Source: an uncultured Sulfitobacter sp. (lineage in GTDB: Bacteria > Pseudomonadota > Alphaproteobacteria > Rhodobacterales > Rhodobacteraceae). From it: a stretch of DNA of 58,662 nt. A program made the position numbers and the translations under genes. The notes below the pieces were generated by a model, which ran no database searches, was not told the DNA's origin, and saw nothing but the letters and a program-made list of their open reading frames with translations. The stretch is taken from assembly GCA_947492925.1 (NCBI GenBank), contig CANLOQ010000011.1, positions 1-58,662 of the forward strand. Reading direction: 5' to 3'. This document shows positions 24,945 through 34,390 of this stretch, one piece after another; the first letter of the stretch is position 1, and every line of letters starts with the position of its first letter.

Positions 24945-25415
24945 ATGATCCACAATTCAAAAACCGCCTTTTCGGATGTCTCTGACAAAAACGACACGTC
25001 AGAGCGAAAAGAACAGGTTGCAGCGTTGTGTTATAAGACCGTTGCGGGCAAGCGGCAGGTGCTGCTGATCACCAGCCGTGGCACGGGGCGTTGGATTGTG
25101 CCAAAGGGCTGGCCGATCTCTGGCAAGGACGGACCACAATCCGCCTTGCAGGAAGCATGGGAAGAAGCCGGTGTGAAAAAGGCCGATATCCTTGAGGAAC
25201 CGGTCGGATATTATGATTACGATAAGGGGCTGGACAACGGTGACAGCATCCCGATTGAGGCGCAGGTGTATCTGGTGCACGTGCGTCACCTGAAGAAGAA
25301 GTACCCCGAGGTGGACGAGCGCGACCGCGCGTGGTTTTCACCGCGCGAGGCGGCGGAACTGGTGGACGAGCCCGATCTGAAAGAAATCCTGATCAAGTTT
25401 GATCGCGCCGCCTGA
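24945..25415 (+). CDS. NUDIX hydrolase with non-canonical box
   Basis: 156 residues. The NUDIX fold is clear, with GRWIVPKGWPISG followed by QSALQEAWEEAGVKK. The catalytic EExG is present (Glu73 and Glu74), but the first Glu of the box is absent (Lys/Asp region KDGP) and the REU Arg is Gln. The PKG start resembles the diphosphoinositol/diadenosine polyphosphate hydrolase group (DIPP/Ap-type), an assignment of fold and not proven substrate. From memory, this variant is standard in Rhodobacteraceae. It is divergent from gnd and convergent with the MscS gene, with a 27-base gap. Confidence 0.85.
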   Translation: MIHNSKTAFSDVSDKNDTSERKEQVAALCYKTVAGKRQVLLITSRGTGRWIVPKGWPISGKDGPQSALQEAWEEAGVKKADILEEPVGYYDYDKGLDNGDSIPIEAQVYLVHVRHLKKKYPEVDERDRAWFSPREAAELVDEPDLKEILIKFDRAA

Positions 25416-25442
25416 AGCGGAACGTCACCGCGACCGCGCCGC

Positions 25443-27884
25443 CTAACGGTCATCACCGCTGGCTTCGCCCGGTGCCTCACCCTCGGCAAGCTCTTCCTCA
25501 ATCGACGCCTGTGCGGCAGCGGTCACGGATTGCTTTTCCGCCTCGCTCAGGTCCTCGACCTTGCCGTCGGCCAGCCGTACCGTGACCTCGCGGTGGGCGA
25601 ATTTGATCTCATTTTGTTCAAACAGAACGCGGATTTCTTCGTAGACGCGCTTGCGGATCACCCACTGATCGCCCGGCTTGGTCATGAACTTGACCCGAAT
25701 GATCATCGCGCTGTCCTGCATTTCGATGACACCCTGTGATTTCAGCGGCTGGATGAAATCAGGGCCGATCACGGGGTCGTCCAGCAGACGCTGGCCCAGC
25801 TTTTTGATCAGCTTGCGCACCTTTTCCACATCCGTGTCATAGGTCACGCGCAGGGGCAGTTTCATCATCACCCAGTCGCGGGAATAATTGGTCATCACCT
25901 GCAATTCACCAAACGGAATGGTATGCAGCGCACCAAGGTGGTGGCGCAGCTGGAAAGACCGGACCGAGATTTTTTCGACCGTGCCTTTGACGCCGCCCAC
26001 GTCAAGGTATTCACCCTTACGGAAGGCATCGTCGAACAGGAAAAACGCGCCCGCGAAGATGTCGCGCACCAGCGCCTGAGAGCCAAAGCCCACGGCCACA
26101 CCGACGATACCGGCACCGGCAAAGAGCGGGCCGACGTTGATCCCCACTTCCATCAGCACGATCAACAGCACAGTGACCACCAGAACGATCAGCATGAAAT
26201 TGCGAAACAGAGGCAGCAGCGTTGCAAGACGGCTGGCAGAAGACCCGCCGCCTTCATCGCCAAGTTCACCTTCTTCGGTGTCCCCGCCTTCTTCCGCGAT
26301 CTTGGTATCAATCCAGATGCGGAAGGCATGGTAAACCACATAGCCGATAAAAAGGATCACCATGATGTCGAGCAGCGTGTCGGCGTAGCTTTCGACCATC
26401 TGTGCGCTGTCGTTGTCCCAGATGTAGAAAAACGCGTATGTGCCCGCAACAAAAGCAAGGATCGCTGCCACCCGGCGCGCGAGGCCCTCGAAGGTGTTCA
26501 TGTGATGCGGCTGGCCGACCCTATGGCGCATCTGTTCTTCCTGCGCGCGGGTTTCTTCCAGTTCCTGCGTCAGGCGCGCCACCTCTTCGGGGTGTTCAGC
26601 CGCGGCATTTTCGGCCTGTGCCAGTGCGGTTTCCTGCGCCTCTTCCTCTGCCATGATCTCATTCATGCGGCGCAGGGCACGCGCGCGGGCAAAGCTGCGT
26701 TCGATCAGATAATTGATCACGCCGTAGACCACGATGATCGAGATCAGGATGCCGTAGGCCCCGGCAATCAGCGGGATCGCACCGGGCGTGCCCAAGACCA
26801 GATCATAGGTAAGCTCGAACCACGCAAAGATGACGTAGAGGATGACAGCAGGTGCCCAGATCTTGCACAACACGCGCACCGCCATGCTGGTTTGTGCTTC
26901 GGTTCTGCCGTTGCGCAGCGCACCCGAAATGGCGCGGCGGTTGATCAGCACCATGCCAATGTTGACCAGCACGATAACCGCCGACAGCGCTGCGGCAAGG
27001 AAAGCGTAGACATCGTAGTTTAGGCCCAATTCCGCGATCCAGATGCCGAACAGGATTGCACAGATGTCGAACGTCGCCAGCACCCACAGCCAGCGGTGCA
27101 GGCGGTTTGCGTCGCGGTCGCTGAGCGCCGGAATGCGGTATTGAGACAGATAGGGCGACAGGATCATCCGCCACAGGCCCGCAACAAAGCGACAGGAGAA
27201 ATAGCCCAGATTGATCAGCGTCACGGTGAACTGCATCGCGCTGTCACGCAGCGGGTCAAACAGGATCAGGCCCAGAATATAAGCCACCACCATCGACACG
27301 ATGATGCCCCCCACCCCGGCCACAAAACGCAGCACCAAAAAGGGCATCTTTTCCACATAGCCCTGCGGGTTTTCGCGGATGCGCGGCACGATGATGTGTT
27401 TCATCAGGCGCTTGCCATAGACCTCGCGTTCGAACAGCACACCAGCGGCAAACATCAGCAGGCTGTAGAAAAGCGCCTTGCCGAAGATCAGGATGGTGCC
27501 ATCAGGGCTGGCGGCACGCAGCACGCCCAGAACCTCGTCAAAGGCATCGGGCAATTGCAGCAGACGATCAAACAGTGCGGCGCGAAAACGCAAGGACTGG
27601 TCCTGAAGTTTCATCAGGGTGGAACCTTCCGAGAAGGTCTCTTCTGGTTGTGCGTCTGCGGCACCGGCGGTCGAAATCAGATTGCCATCGCTGTCGATGA
27701 TCACCACGCCCACGCCACTTTCTGCGGCCTGCTGCATGATTTCTTCAATGCGATTGGTGTCGGTGGTCTCTTCAGTGGTATCGGAGGCAGACAGAAAGCC
27801 CGAAAGGCCCTGTGCTGTCACCGTTTGGGGCGTCGCTATCAGCGACAGGCAGACCAACATAAGGGCCAAAAGCACAAAACGCAT
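25443..27884 (-). CDS. large mechanosensitive channel, MscS family (MscK/YbdG-like layout)
   Basis: 813 residues with a signal peptide (MRFVLLALMLVCLSLIATPQ, about 1-25), a periplasmic N-terminal part with a short acidic segment, some ten membrane helices, a cytoplasmic coiled-coil (AEEEAQETALAQAENAAAEH region) and a C-terminal MscS core. The pore-helix and beta-domain text FGSQALVRDIFAGAFFLFDD, KGTVEKISVRSFQLRHH and IPFGELQVMTNYSRDW is typical. The tail is acidic. These channels open on hypo-osmotic shock to release solutes. The ATG at 27884 follows a purine-rich GATGGGAAAA. The gene is single, with a 505-base divergent spacer before the glycan operon. Confidence 0.92.
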   Translation of the reverse strand: MRFVLLALMLVCLSLIATPQTVTAQGLSGFLSASDTTEETTDTNRIEEIMQQAAESGVGVVIIDSDGNLISTAGAADAQPEETFSEGSTLMKLQDQSLRFRAALFDRLLQLPDAFDEVLGVLRAASPDGTILIFGKALFYSLLMFAAGVLFEREVYGKRLMKHIIVPRIRENPQGYVEKMPFLVLRFVAGVGGIIVSMVVAYILGLILFDPLRDSAMQFTVTLINLGYFSCRFVAGLWRMILSPYLSQYRIPALSDRDANRLHRWLWVLATFDICAILFGIWIAELGLNYDVYAFLAAALSAVIVLVNIGMVLINRRAISGALRNGRTEAQTSMAVRVLCKIWAPAVILYVIFAWFELTYDLVLGTPGAIPLIAGAYGILISIIVVYGVINYLIERSFARARALRRMNEIMAEEEAQETALAQAENAAAEHPEEVARLTQELEETRAQEEQMRHRVGQPHHMNTFEGLARRVAAILAFVAGTYAFFYIWDNDSAQMVESYADTLLDIMVILFIGYVVYHAFRIWIDTKIAEEGGDTEEGELGDEGGGSSASRLATLLPLFRNFMLIVLVVTVLLIVLMEVGINVGPLFAGAGIVGVAVGFGSQALVRDIFAGAFFLFDDAFRKGEYLDVGGVKGTVEKISVRSFQLRHHLGALHTIPFGELQVMTNYSRDWVMMKLPLRVTYDTDVEKVRKLIKKLGQRLLDDPVIGPDFIQPLKSQGVIEMQDSAMIIRVKFMTKPGDQWVIRKRVYEEIRVLFEQNEIKFAHREVTVRLADGKVEDLSEAEKQSVTAAAQASIEEELAEGEAPGEASGDDR

Positions 27885-28390
27885 ATTTTTCCCATCACTG
27901 CACCGGATCTGGCAAAGCGTATGCGAGCCGCGCGGCCTTAGCAATCGCAGGCGCGCAACTGTGATCGGCCCGGGTGTTTGCGCCACTCATGTTACGTCAC
28001 TGGTTTGACAGTGTCGTGCTGTGTTCCAGTGCGGGCGTGTAGAAATTGTTTGGATTCAGCACGATGCGGAGATGCACGCAAGAACGCCCTCCAAATTCAC
28101 CGAACACCGCGACGGCTTCATGTCAGCGATTTGGGCCACTGGCGCTGCACAGTTCTATGGTGTCGTGTCATTGACCGCTGAAATTTACGGCTTCGGTCCC
28201 AGTGACTTATGAGGGGTGGTCCTGCCCCCGGAGCCCCTCTTGTTTTACAAAGCGGGTCGGTCTGTGCCATAGCGGCAGGGGGCAGCGCATCTGGGGTGGG
28301 TTGTTCCGGCGCGGTTTCGTTACGGCGGGGCCAATAGAGGCGGAGGGCCAGCGCACCGGATGCGTGGGTCCGTTGAGAAAAGTAAGACCT
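27885..28390. other. 505-base divergent spacer between the MscS gene and the glycan operon
   Basis: No gene is firmly supported. A + strand frame at 28021-28212 (or from the ATG at 28075) ends in SAIWATGAAQFYGVVSLTA, which could be a short membrane peptide, but it lacks a usable ribosome site. TTGACA at 28005-28010 could be a -35 element. Both flanking transcripts must start here. Confidence 0.35.
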
Positions 28391-29602
28391 ATGACACCAC
28401 AGTCTGCTGTGTCGCAGCGCGGCACGCCCCCCTCGCGCCGGGTCATGTTCTACAGCCATGATACGTTTGGTCTGGGCCATCTGCGCCGCTCGCGTGCGCT
28501 GGCCACCGCGCTGACGGAAGGTGACGATCAGGCTTCGGCGCTGATCCTGACGGGATCGCCCGTCGCTGGCCGCTTCACCTTTCCCGAGCGGGTGGACCAC
28601 ATCCGTCTACCCGGCGTGACCAAACTGCCCGACGGCAGTTACATCAGCCAGACGATGGGGCTGGATATTGACGATACCACATCGCTGCGTGCGGGTTTGA
28701 TCCAGAGTGCCGTGGAACGCTATGAGCCCGATCTGCTGATTGTCGACAAGGAACCGACGGGCTTTCGCGGTGAATTGATGCCGACGCTGGAATACATGCG
28801 GATGCGCGGACGCACGCGCGTGGTGCTGGGATTGCGCGATGTGCTGGACGAGCCTGAAGTGCTGGCCACCGAATGGGCGCGCAAGGGCGCAGTCGCTGCT
28901 GCCGAGAATCTCTATGATGAAATCTGGGTCTACGGGGTGCGCGATGTCTATGACCCGACCGAAGGCCTGCCGCTGTCGGACGGGGCACGCGCGCGGATGC
29001 ACTGGACAGGCTATCTGCGCCGACAGGTGACCGATGAGGCCGAGGTGCCCGATACACCTTATGTGCTGATCACACCGGGCGGCGGCGGGGACGGGGCCGC
29101 GATGGTGTCGATGGTGCTGTCGGCCTATGAACAGGACCCTGATCTGGGCCCCGATGCGGTGCTGATCTATGGTCCGTTCCTGTCCGGCGACGTGCGCGAT
29201 GCCTTTGACGCGCGGGTGGCCAAGCTGGGCGGCCGTGTGACAGCGCAGGGATTTGACAGCCGCATTGAGGCGCTTTTTGCAGGGGCCGTTGGGGTGATCT
29301 GCATGGGGGGGTACAACACGTTTTGCGAGGTGTTGTCGTTTGACAAGCCCGCCGTGATCCTGCCGCGCACCAAACCCCGGCTTGAGCAATGGATCCGCGC
29401 CAGCCGGGCCGAAGAACTGGGCCTTGTGCAGATGCTGGACGAAGACCGCGACGGGTTGACCACCCAATCAATGATCAGGGCCATCCGCGCCCTGCCCGCA
29501 CAGCCCAAGCCATCGCAGGCCGGTGCGGACGGATTGCTGGACGGGCTTGAGGTGGTGGTGGAACGCGCCCGCGCCCTGATGCAAGGAGGATCACGCAAAT
29601 GA
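28391..29602 (+). CDS. COG4671-type glycosyltransferase (GT28-like)
   Basis: 403 residues from the ATG at 28391. It starts with the GT-B nucleotide-sugar fold motif MFYSHDTFGLGHLRRSRALA (His30 region), and the C-terminal half has VLITPGGGGDGAAMVSMVL and the MurG-like donor loop GVICMGGYNTFCEVLSFDKP. This matches the 'predicted glycosyltransferase' group COG4671. Its stop overlaps the next start (ATGA). It is the first gene of a six-gene unit of four glycosyltransferases, a phosphatase and a deacetylase. Donor and acceptor are unknown; the protein is cytosolic or membrane-peripheral. Confidence 0.85.
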   Translation: MTPQSAVSQRGTPPSRRVMFYSHDTFGLGHLRRSRALATALTEGDDQASALILTGSPVAGRFTFPERVDHIRLPGVTKLPDGSYISQTMGLDIDDTTSLRAGLIQSAVERYEPDLLIVDKEPTGFRGELMPTLEYMRMRGRTRVVLGLRDVLDEPEVLATEWARKGAVAAAENLYDEIWVYGVRDVYDPTEGLPLSDGARARMHWTGYLRRQVTDEAEVPDTPYVLITPGGGGDGAAMVSMVLSAYEQDPDLGPDAVLIYGPFLSGDVRDAFDARVAKLGGRVTAQGFDSRIEALFAGAVGVICMGGYNTFCEVLSFDKPAVILPRTKPRLEQWIRASRAEELGLVQMLDEDRDGLTTQSMIRAIRALPAQPKPSQAGADGLLDGLEVVVERARALMQGGSRK

Positions 29603-30843
29603 CCGCAAAGCGCCTTGCCATTGTCGTTAAGGGCTGGCCGCGCCTGTCCGAGACATTTATCGCGCAGGAACTGGTGGCCCTTGAAGAAGCGGGGCTGGAT
29701 TTTGACATCTGGTCGCTGCGCTACCCGACAGACAAAAAGACGCATCCGCTGCATGACCGGTTGCGCGCGCCGGTGCGGTATCTGCCGGAATACCTGCGCG
29801 ATGATCCTGCACGTGTGGCCCGCGCGATGGGGGCCGCCGCCGGGATGCCCGGCTTTGACGCGGCCGCTGCCGCCTTTACCGCCGATCTGGCGCGCGATGA
29901 TACCGTGAACCGCCGCCGCCGCTGGGGGCAGGCCTGCGTGATGGCGCATGAGATGCCTTCGGATGTGGCAGGGATTTACGCGCATTTTCTGCACACACCG
30001 TCGTCGGTGGCGCGCTATGCCGCGATCCTGCGCGGGATGCCCTGGTCCTTTTCGGCCCATGCAAAGGACATCTGGACATCGCCTGAATGGGAACTGCGCG
30101 AAAAGCTGTCAGCGGCGCATCACGGGGCCGCCTTTGGCGCGACCTGTACGCGCTTCGGGGCCGAGCATCTGCAAGGTCTGGCCGATACGCCGGAGCGTGT
30201 TGATCTGGTGTATCACGGGCTGGACCTGAGCCGTTTTCCCGACCCGCCCACGCGCAACCTTCGTGCGCCGGACGGGCCGTTTCACATGATGTCCGTAGGA
30301 CGGCTGGTTGAAAAAAAGGGGTTTGACAACCTGATCGATGCGCTGGCGCTGCTGCCTGCCACGCTGGACTGGCACTGGACCCATATCGGGGGCGGGGCGC
30401 TGGATGCGCAGATGCGCGCGCGGGCCGATGCCCACGGCATCAGCGCCCGCATCACGTGGCGCGGGGCCTGCGACCAGCCCGAGGTGATCGACGCCATGCG
30501 CGCCGCCGATCTGTTTGTGCTGCCCTCGCGGGTGGCATCGGATGGCGACCGGGACGGATTGCCCAATGTCTTGATGGAGGCGGCAAGCCAGCGCCTTGCG
30601 ATCCTCAGCACGCCAGTCTCTGCCATACCGGAGTTCATTGACACCGGCACGCACGGGGTGCTGTCAGACGACGCGCCCGCCAGCCTTGCGCGCGAAATGA
30701 CGGCGCTGGCCGCCGATCCTGCGCGCGCCGCCGCGCTGGCAGATGCCGCCTATGACCGGCTGACGGCGGATTTCCTGATGCATCCGGGGATTGCGCATCT
30801 CAAGGCGCGGCTGGATGCAATGCTGGCCCCGCCTGCCCGATGA
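29599..30843 (+). CDS. GT4 glycosyltransferase (WcaL-like)
   Basis: 414 residues. The N-terminal half starts AIVVKGWPRLSETFIAQEL, the WcaL/colanic-acid style GT4 opening, with SFSAHAKDIWTSPEWELREK in the acceptor region. The C-terminal half carries MMSVGRLVEKKGFDNLIDAL and the EX7E-like ADLFVLPSRVASDGDRDGL, NVLMEAASQRLAIL. It retains sugar from an activated nucleotide donor and adds it to a glycan or lipid acceptor. Both ends overlap neighbouring genes by ATGA, so it is fully coupled to the cassette. Confidence 0.88.
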   Translation: MTAKRLAIVVKGWPRLSETFIAQELVALEEAGLDFDIWSLRYPTDKKTHPLHDRLRAPVRYLPEYLRDDPARVARAMGAAAGMPGFDAAAAAFTADLARDDTVNRRRRWGQACVMAHEMPSDVAGIYAHFLHTPSSVARYAAILRGMPWSFSAHAKDIWTSPEWELREKLSAAHHGAAFGATCTRFGAEHLQGLADTPERVDLVYHGLDLSRFPDPPTRNLRAPDGPFHMMSVGRLVEKKGFDNLIDALALLPATLDWHWTHIGGGALDAQMRARADAHGISARITWRGACDQPEVIDAMRAADLFVLPSRVASDGDRDGLPNVLMEAASQRLAILSTPVSAIPEFIDTGTHGVLSDDAPASLAREMTALAADPARAAALADAAYDRLTADFLMHPGIAHLKARLDAMLAPPAR

Positions 30844-31916
30844 AGCTGGCGTTCTACGCGCCGATGAAACCGCCGGACCATCCGGTGCCATCGGGCGACC
30901 GCACGTTGGCCCGCGCAATTCTGGCTGCGCTGCAACATGCTGGAGCGACAGTAGAGATCGCAAGCGCCCTGCGCAGCCGCGACGGCGTTGGTGACACTGC
31001 CGTACAGGCCCGCCTGATGCAGGAGGCCGAGGCCGAAGTGGGCCGCTTGATCCCGCTGGGCGCAGAGGCGGGGTGGCAGGCATGGATCACCTATCACAAC
31101 TACTACAAGGCCCCTGATCTTGTCGGGCCAGCGGTGGCACGGGCGCTGGACATTCCGTATCTGCAGATCGAATCCACCCGCGCGCGCAAACGATTGACAG
31201 GCCCCTGGGCCTGCTTTGCACGGGCGGCAGAAGCGGCGACGGATGCCGCCCGGGTCGTCTTCTATTTTTCGCACCGCGATGCGGTCAGCCTGAGGGAACA
31301 CGCGCCCAAGGATCAGACGCTGATGCATCTCCCGCCCTTTTTGCCATTGGGTGCCCTGCCCGCAGATGGCAGCCACAGCGGCCCGATGCTCAGCGTCGGG
31401 ATGATGCGGGCGGGGGACAAGCTTGCGTCTTACGGGGTGATTGCCCAGACGCTGGCGCTTTTGCCTGACACCGGCTGGCGGCTTGATATTGCGGGCGATG
31501 GTCCTGCCCGGAACGAGGTCGCGGCGCTGATGGCCCCCTTTGGCGCTGCCGTGCGGTTCACGGGGGAGTGTGACCCGGCGCAGCTTGATGCGCTCTACCG
31601 CTCTGCGCGCCTGTTGTTCTGGCCCGGTGTGAACGAAGCGCTGGGGCTGATCTATCTCGAAGCACAGGCGCGCGGCTTGCCGGTCGTGGCACAGGATCGT
31701 CCCGGCATGAGGGACGTGCTGGCCCCCGGCCCCTATCCTGCCCCCGGCGACGGGCCGGTGGCGCTGGCACGGATGCTGCGCCGCCATCTGGATGATCCGG
31801 TGCACGCAGGAACGCGGGGCGCAGCGGCGCGCGCCCATGTCGAGACGCATCACCTGATGCCCGCCGCCGCCCGTACCCTGCGCAGTGGTCTGGTGCAGGC
31901 AGGGAGTGTGATATGA
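30840..31916 (+). CDS. GT4-like glycosyltransferase
   Basis: 358 residues. The start MKLAFYAPMKPPDHPVPSGD is typical of a GT4 subgroup that follows the first transferase in such clusters. The C-terminal half shows MLSVGMMRAGDKLASYGVI, LDIAGDGPARNEVAALM and LLFWPGVNEALGLIYLEAQA, with the donor-binding glutamate in EALGLIYLEA. Coupled by four-base overlaps to genes on both sides. Function within the pathway is unknown beyond sugar transfer. Confidence 0.85.
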   Translation: MKLAFYAPMKPPDHPVPSGDRTLARAILAALQHAGATVEIASALRSRDGVGDTAVQARLMQEAEAEVGRLIPLGAEAGWQAWITYHNYYKAPDLVGPAVARALDIPYLQIESTRARKRLTGPWACFARAAEAATDAARVVFYFSHRDAVSLREHAPKDQTLMHLPPFLPLGALPADGSHSGPMLSVGMMRAGDKLASYGVIAQTLALLPDTGWRLDIAGDGPARNEVAALMAPFGAAVRFTGECDPAQLDALYRSARLLFWPGVNEALGLIYLEAQARGLPVVAQDRPGMRDVLAPGPYPAPGDGPVALARMLRRHLDDPVHAGTRGAAARAHVETHHLMPAAARTLRSGLVQAGSVI

Positions 31917-32497
31917 TCCGGCTGGGGTTGCTGCGCCACGGGCATACCGCATGGAACCGGGCGGGCCGCGTGCAGGGCCGCACCGACATTCCGCTGGACC
32001 CGGAGGCGCGCGCGGGGCTGGCCGCGCTGTGCCTGCCCGCCCCTTGGGACAGCGCTGATCTGGTGTCCAGCCCGCTGTCGCGTGCGGTCGAGACGGCCAG
32101 ATTGGTTGCGGGGCGTGCCCCAGCGCAGCAGGACGCCCTGATGGAAATGAATTGGGGCCACTGGGAAGGACAGGAGGCCGCCCGTCTGCGGGCAGATCCC
32201 GACGCTGATCACCGCGATATAGAGAGTTGGGGGTGGGACTACACCCCGCCCGGCGGCGAAAGCCCGCGCGATCTGCGCGCGCGTCTGGAGCCCTGGGCCG
32301 CCGCCCTGCCCCGCGACACCGTTGCGGTCTGTCATATCGGCGTGATGCGCGTGGTGCTTGCGCTGGCAACCGGCTGGGCCTTTGAGGGGCCTGCCCCCTT
32401 TCAAATCAAACGAAACAGGCTTTACGTGGTTGAGATCGGGGAAACCGGGTGGCGGCTGATGCCAGAGACGGTGCGGCTTGAGGCGCGCGTGCGATGA
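31913..32497 (+). CDS. histidine phosphatase family protein
   Basis: 194 residues. The family signature LLRHGHTAWNRAGRVQG supplies the phosphohistidine (His in RHG), with VSSPLSRAVETARLV, EMNWGHWEGQEAARLRA and the second active-site His in VAVCHIGVMRVV. Members remove phosphate from small phosphorylated molecules or act as mutases. Placed inside a glycosyltransferase operon with overlaps on both sides, it may dephosphorylate a sugar phosphate or glycerol-phosphate intermediate (inference). Confidence 0.88.
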   Translation: MIRLGLLRHGHTAWNRAGRVQGRTDIPLDPEARAGLAALCLPAPWDSADLVSSPLSRAVETARLVAGRAPAQQDALMEMNWGHWEGQEAARLRADPDADHRDIESWGWDYTPPGGESPRDLRARLEPWAAALPRDTVAVCHIGVMRVVLALATGWAFEGPAPFQIKRNRLYVVEIGETGWRLMPETVRLEARVR

Positions 32498-33639
32498 AGG
32501 TGATGATTGTGGTCACCCATCTGCTTGGGACCGGTCATCTGACCCGTGCCCTGACGCTCGCGCGGGCATTCTCCGCTGCGGGACATGATGTGCGCCTTGT
32601 GTCGGGCGGTGTGCCCGTGGCGCGGTTGGCGCAGGACGATGTCCCTGTCATTCAGCTGCCGCCGGTGCAGTCGGATGGTGTTGATTTCACACGACTTCTG
32701 GACCGTGATGGCGCGCTGACGACAGAGGACCAGCTGGCAGAGCGCAGGTCAATGCTGTGCGAAACCCTGCTGACGTTTCGGCCTGATGCGCTGATCACGG
32801 AACTGTTTCCCTTTGGCCGCCGCAACTTGCGCGGCGAGTTTCGCGCGCTGCTGCAGCAAGCAGACAGAATGGCGCGGCGTCCGGTGATCTTTGCCTCTGT
32901 CCGCGATATTCTTGCCCCCCCCGGCAAACCCTCGAAGATCGCTTTTGCGGAGGATCTTGTGGCGGACTATTACCGCGCGGTTCTGGTGCATTCCGATGCC
33001 CGGCTGATGCCACTTGATCTCAGCTGGCCCGTTGGCGCCGCGCTGCGCTCGCGGCTGCACTATACCGGTTTTGTGGCCCCGCCCCCCGCGCCGCTGCACC
33101 CTGCGCAAACAGGCGAAGGGGAGATCATCGTCAGCGCCGGAGGGGGTGCCGTTGGGACGGCGGTTTTCACTGCGGCCCGGGCGGCGGCGATGCTGGACAA
33201 AGGACGCGTCTGGCGCATTCTGGTGGGCGGCGCGGACGCGCAGGACCGGATCAGCGCGCTGCGCCTGGACGCGCCCGAAAACCTTACGGTTGAGGCTGCG
33301 CGCCCGGATTTTCGCCAGATGCTGCACCATGCCGATGCGTCGGTTTCGTTGTGCGGGTACAACACGGCTTTGGATATTCTGCAGACTTCCTGTCCGGCGG
33401 TGTTTGTCCCCTTTGATGAGGGCAACGAAGCGGAACAGGGCATCCGCGCGGCGGCGCTTGCGGAACGTGCAGGGCTCGAACATTTGCCTTCTGCAGCCCT
33501 TTCGGGTGCTGCCTTGCTGGACGCAGTGGCCAAGGTCACGCGGGAGGGGCGCAGGGCGGCTGGACCGGTGCAGGCAGATGGGGCGCAGGAAACGGTCCGC
33601 TATGTTGCGGCATGTGTCGGAGCGCGGGATGCGGATTAA
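32494..33639 (+). CDS. second COG4671-type glycosyltransferase
   Basis: 381 residues. It opens MIVVTHLLGTGHLTRALTLA, close to the first gene of the operon, and its C-terminal half has IIVSAGGGAVGTAVFTAARA, a UDP-sugar-type SVSLCGYNTALDILQTSCPA and VFVPFDEGNEAEQGIRA, all MurG-like. It is therefore a distant paralogue of the 28391 gene. Coupled to the phosphatase gene (ATGA) and overlapping the deacetylase gene by 11 bases. Two such paralogues in one operon suggest two successive sugar additions of the same kind. Confidence 0.87.
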   Translation: MKVMIVVTHLLGTGHLTRALTLARAFSAAGHDVRLVSGGVPVARLAQDDVPVIQLPPVQSDGVDFTRLLDRDGALTTEDQLAERRSMLCETLLTFRPDALITELFPFGRRNLRGEFRALLQQADRMARRPVIFASVRDILAPPGKPSKIAFAEDLVADYYRAVLVHSDARLMPLDLSWPVGAALRSRLHYTGFVAPPPAPLHPAQTGEGEIIVSAGGGAVGTAVFTAARAAAMLDKGRVWRILVGGADAQDRISALRLDAPENLTVEAARPDFRQMLHHADASVSLCGYNTALDILQTSCPAVFVPFDEGNEAEQGIRAAALAERAGLEHLPSAALSGAALLDAVAKVTREGRRAAGPVQADGAQETVRYVAACVGARDAD

Positions 33640-34390
33640 CTGGACCCCGCTGCGGGCGGAACTGGCACTGTGGCGCGCGGCGCGCATGGACCTGCCGCTG
33701 TGGTGGCGCGACGATGATGCGATCACCTGCACCCCGGCGCTGGAGCGTCTGACGGCGCTGAGCACACGCATGGGGCTGCCCGTGCATCTGGCCATTATTC
33801 CGGAAATGGCGGATGAAACCCTTGCACATCAATGTCTTGACGGCAATTCCCTTATCCCGATGGTGCATGGTTGGGCGCACAAAAATCACGCGCCCGGGGG
33901 GGCGAAGAAGGCCGAGTTTGGCCATCCGCGCCCCGGATTGGTTGCCGATGCCGAACGGGGTCTGGCGCGGCTCAGAGGAATTTTTGGTCCCTCGCTGTTG
34001 CCGGTTTTTGTGCCGCCCTGGAACCGGATCCACTTTGGCCTGATGGCGGAATTGGCCAAGCTGGGCTATCGCGGCGTGTCCACCTTTACACCGCGCAAGG
34101 GGCGGATGGCCGCGCCGGGATTGGTGCAGATCAACACGCATATTGATCCGATCCACTGGCGCGGGGGTGGCGGGCTGCTGCAGGCAGAGACGCTGGTTGC
34201 GCAGGTTGTTGAGACGCTCGCGGCGCGGCGCGTGGGAGCGGCGGATCGGGCGGAACCGTTGGGGATTTTGACGCATCATCTGGTGCATGATGCGGCGATC
34301 TGGGCGTTTACGCAGGCGCTGATCGAAGAGCTGTTGGAGGGTGGCGCGCGGGCGGTGAACCTGCGCGACACGGACGGCGAACTGCCTTAG
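33629..34390 (+). CDS. polysaccharide deacetylase family protein (NodB-like)
   Basis: 253 residues from the ATG at 33629 (an upstream ATG at 33602 would add nine). Metal ligands of the carbohydrate esterase 4 fold can be seen: LWWRDDDAIT (Asp28-30), then HGWAHKNHAPGGAKKAEF with His80, His84 and His87, and VFVPPWNR. It removes an N-acetyl group from a sugar, probably on the product of the four transferases. It overlaps the previous gene by 11 bases and ends convergently with the BKACE gene, the two stop codons overlapping (34387-34390). Confidence 0.85.
   Translation: MRINWTPLRAELALWRAARMDLPLWWRDDDAITCTPALERLTALSTRMGLPVHLAIIPEMADETLAHQCLDGNSLIPMVHGWAHKNHAPGGAKKAEFGHPRPGLVADAERGLARLRGIFGPSLLPVFVPPWNRIHFGLMAELAKLGYRGVSTFTPRKGRMAAPGLVQINTHIDPIHWRGGGGLLQAETLVAQVVETLAARRVGAADRAEPLGILTHHLVHDAAIWAFTQALIEELLEGGARAVNLRDTDGELP

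Noticed and set aside
28021-28212. + strand frame of 63 codons in the spacer before the glycan operon, ending SAIWATGAAQFYGVV
   Set aside because: Protein-like in part, but there is no usable ribosome site and no recognised family; kept only as a note on the spacer.
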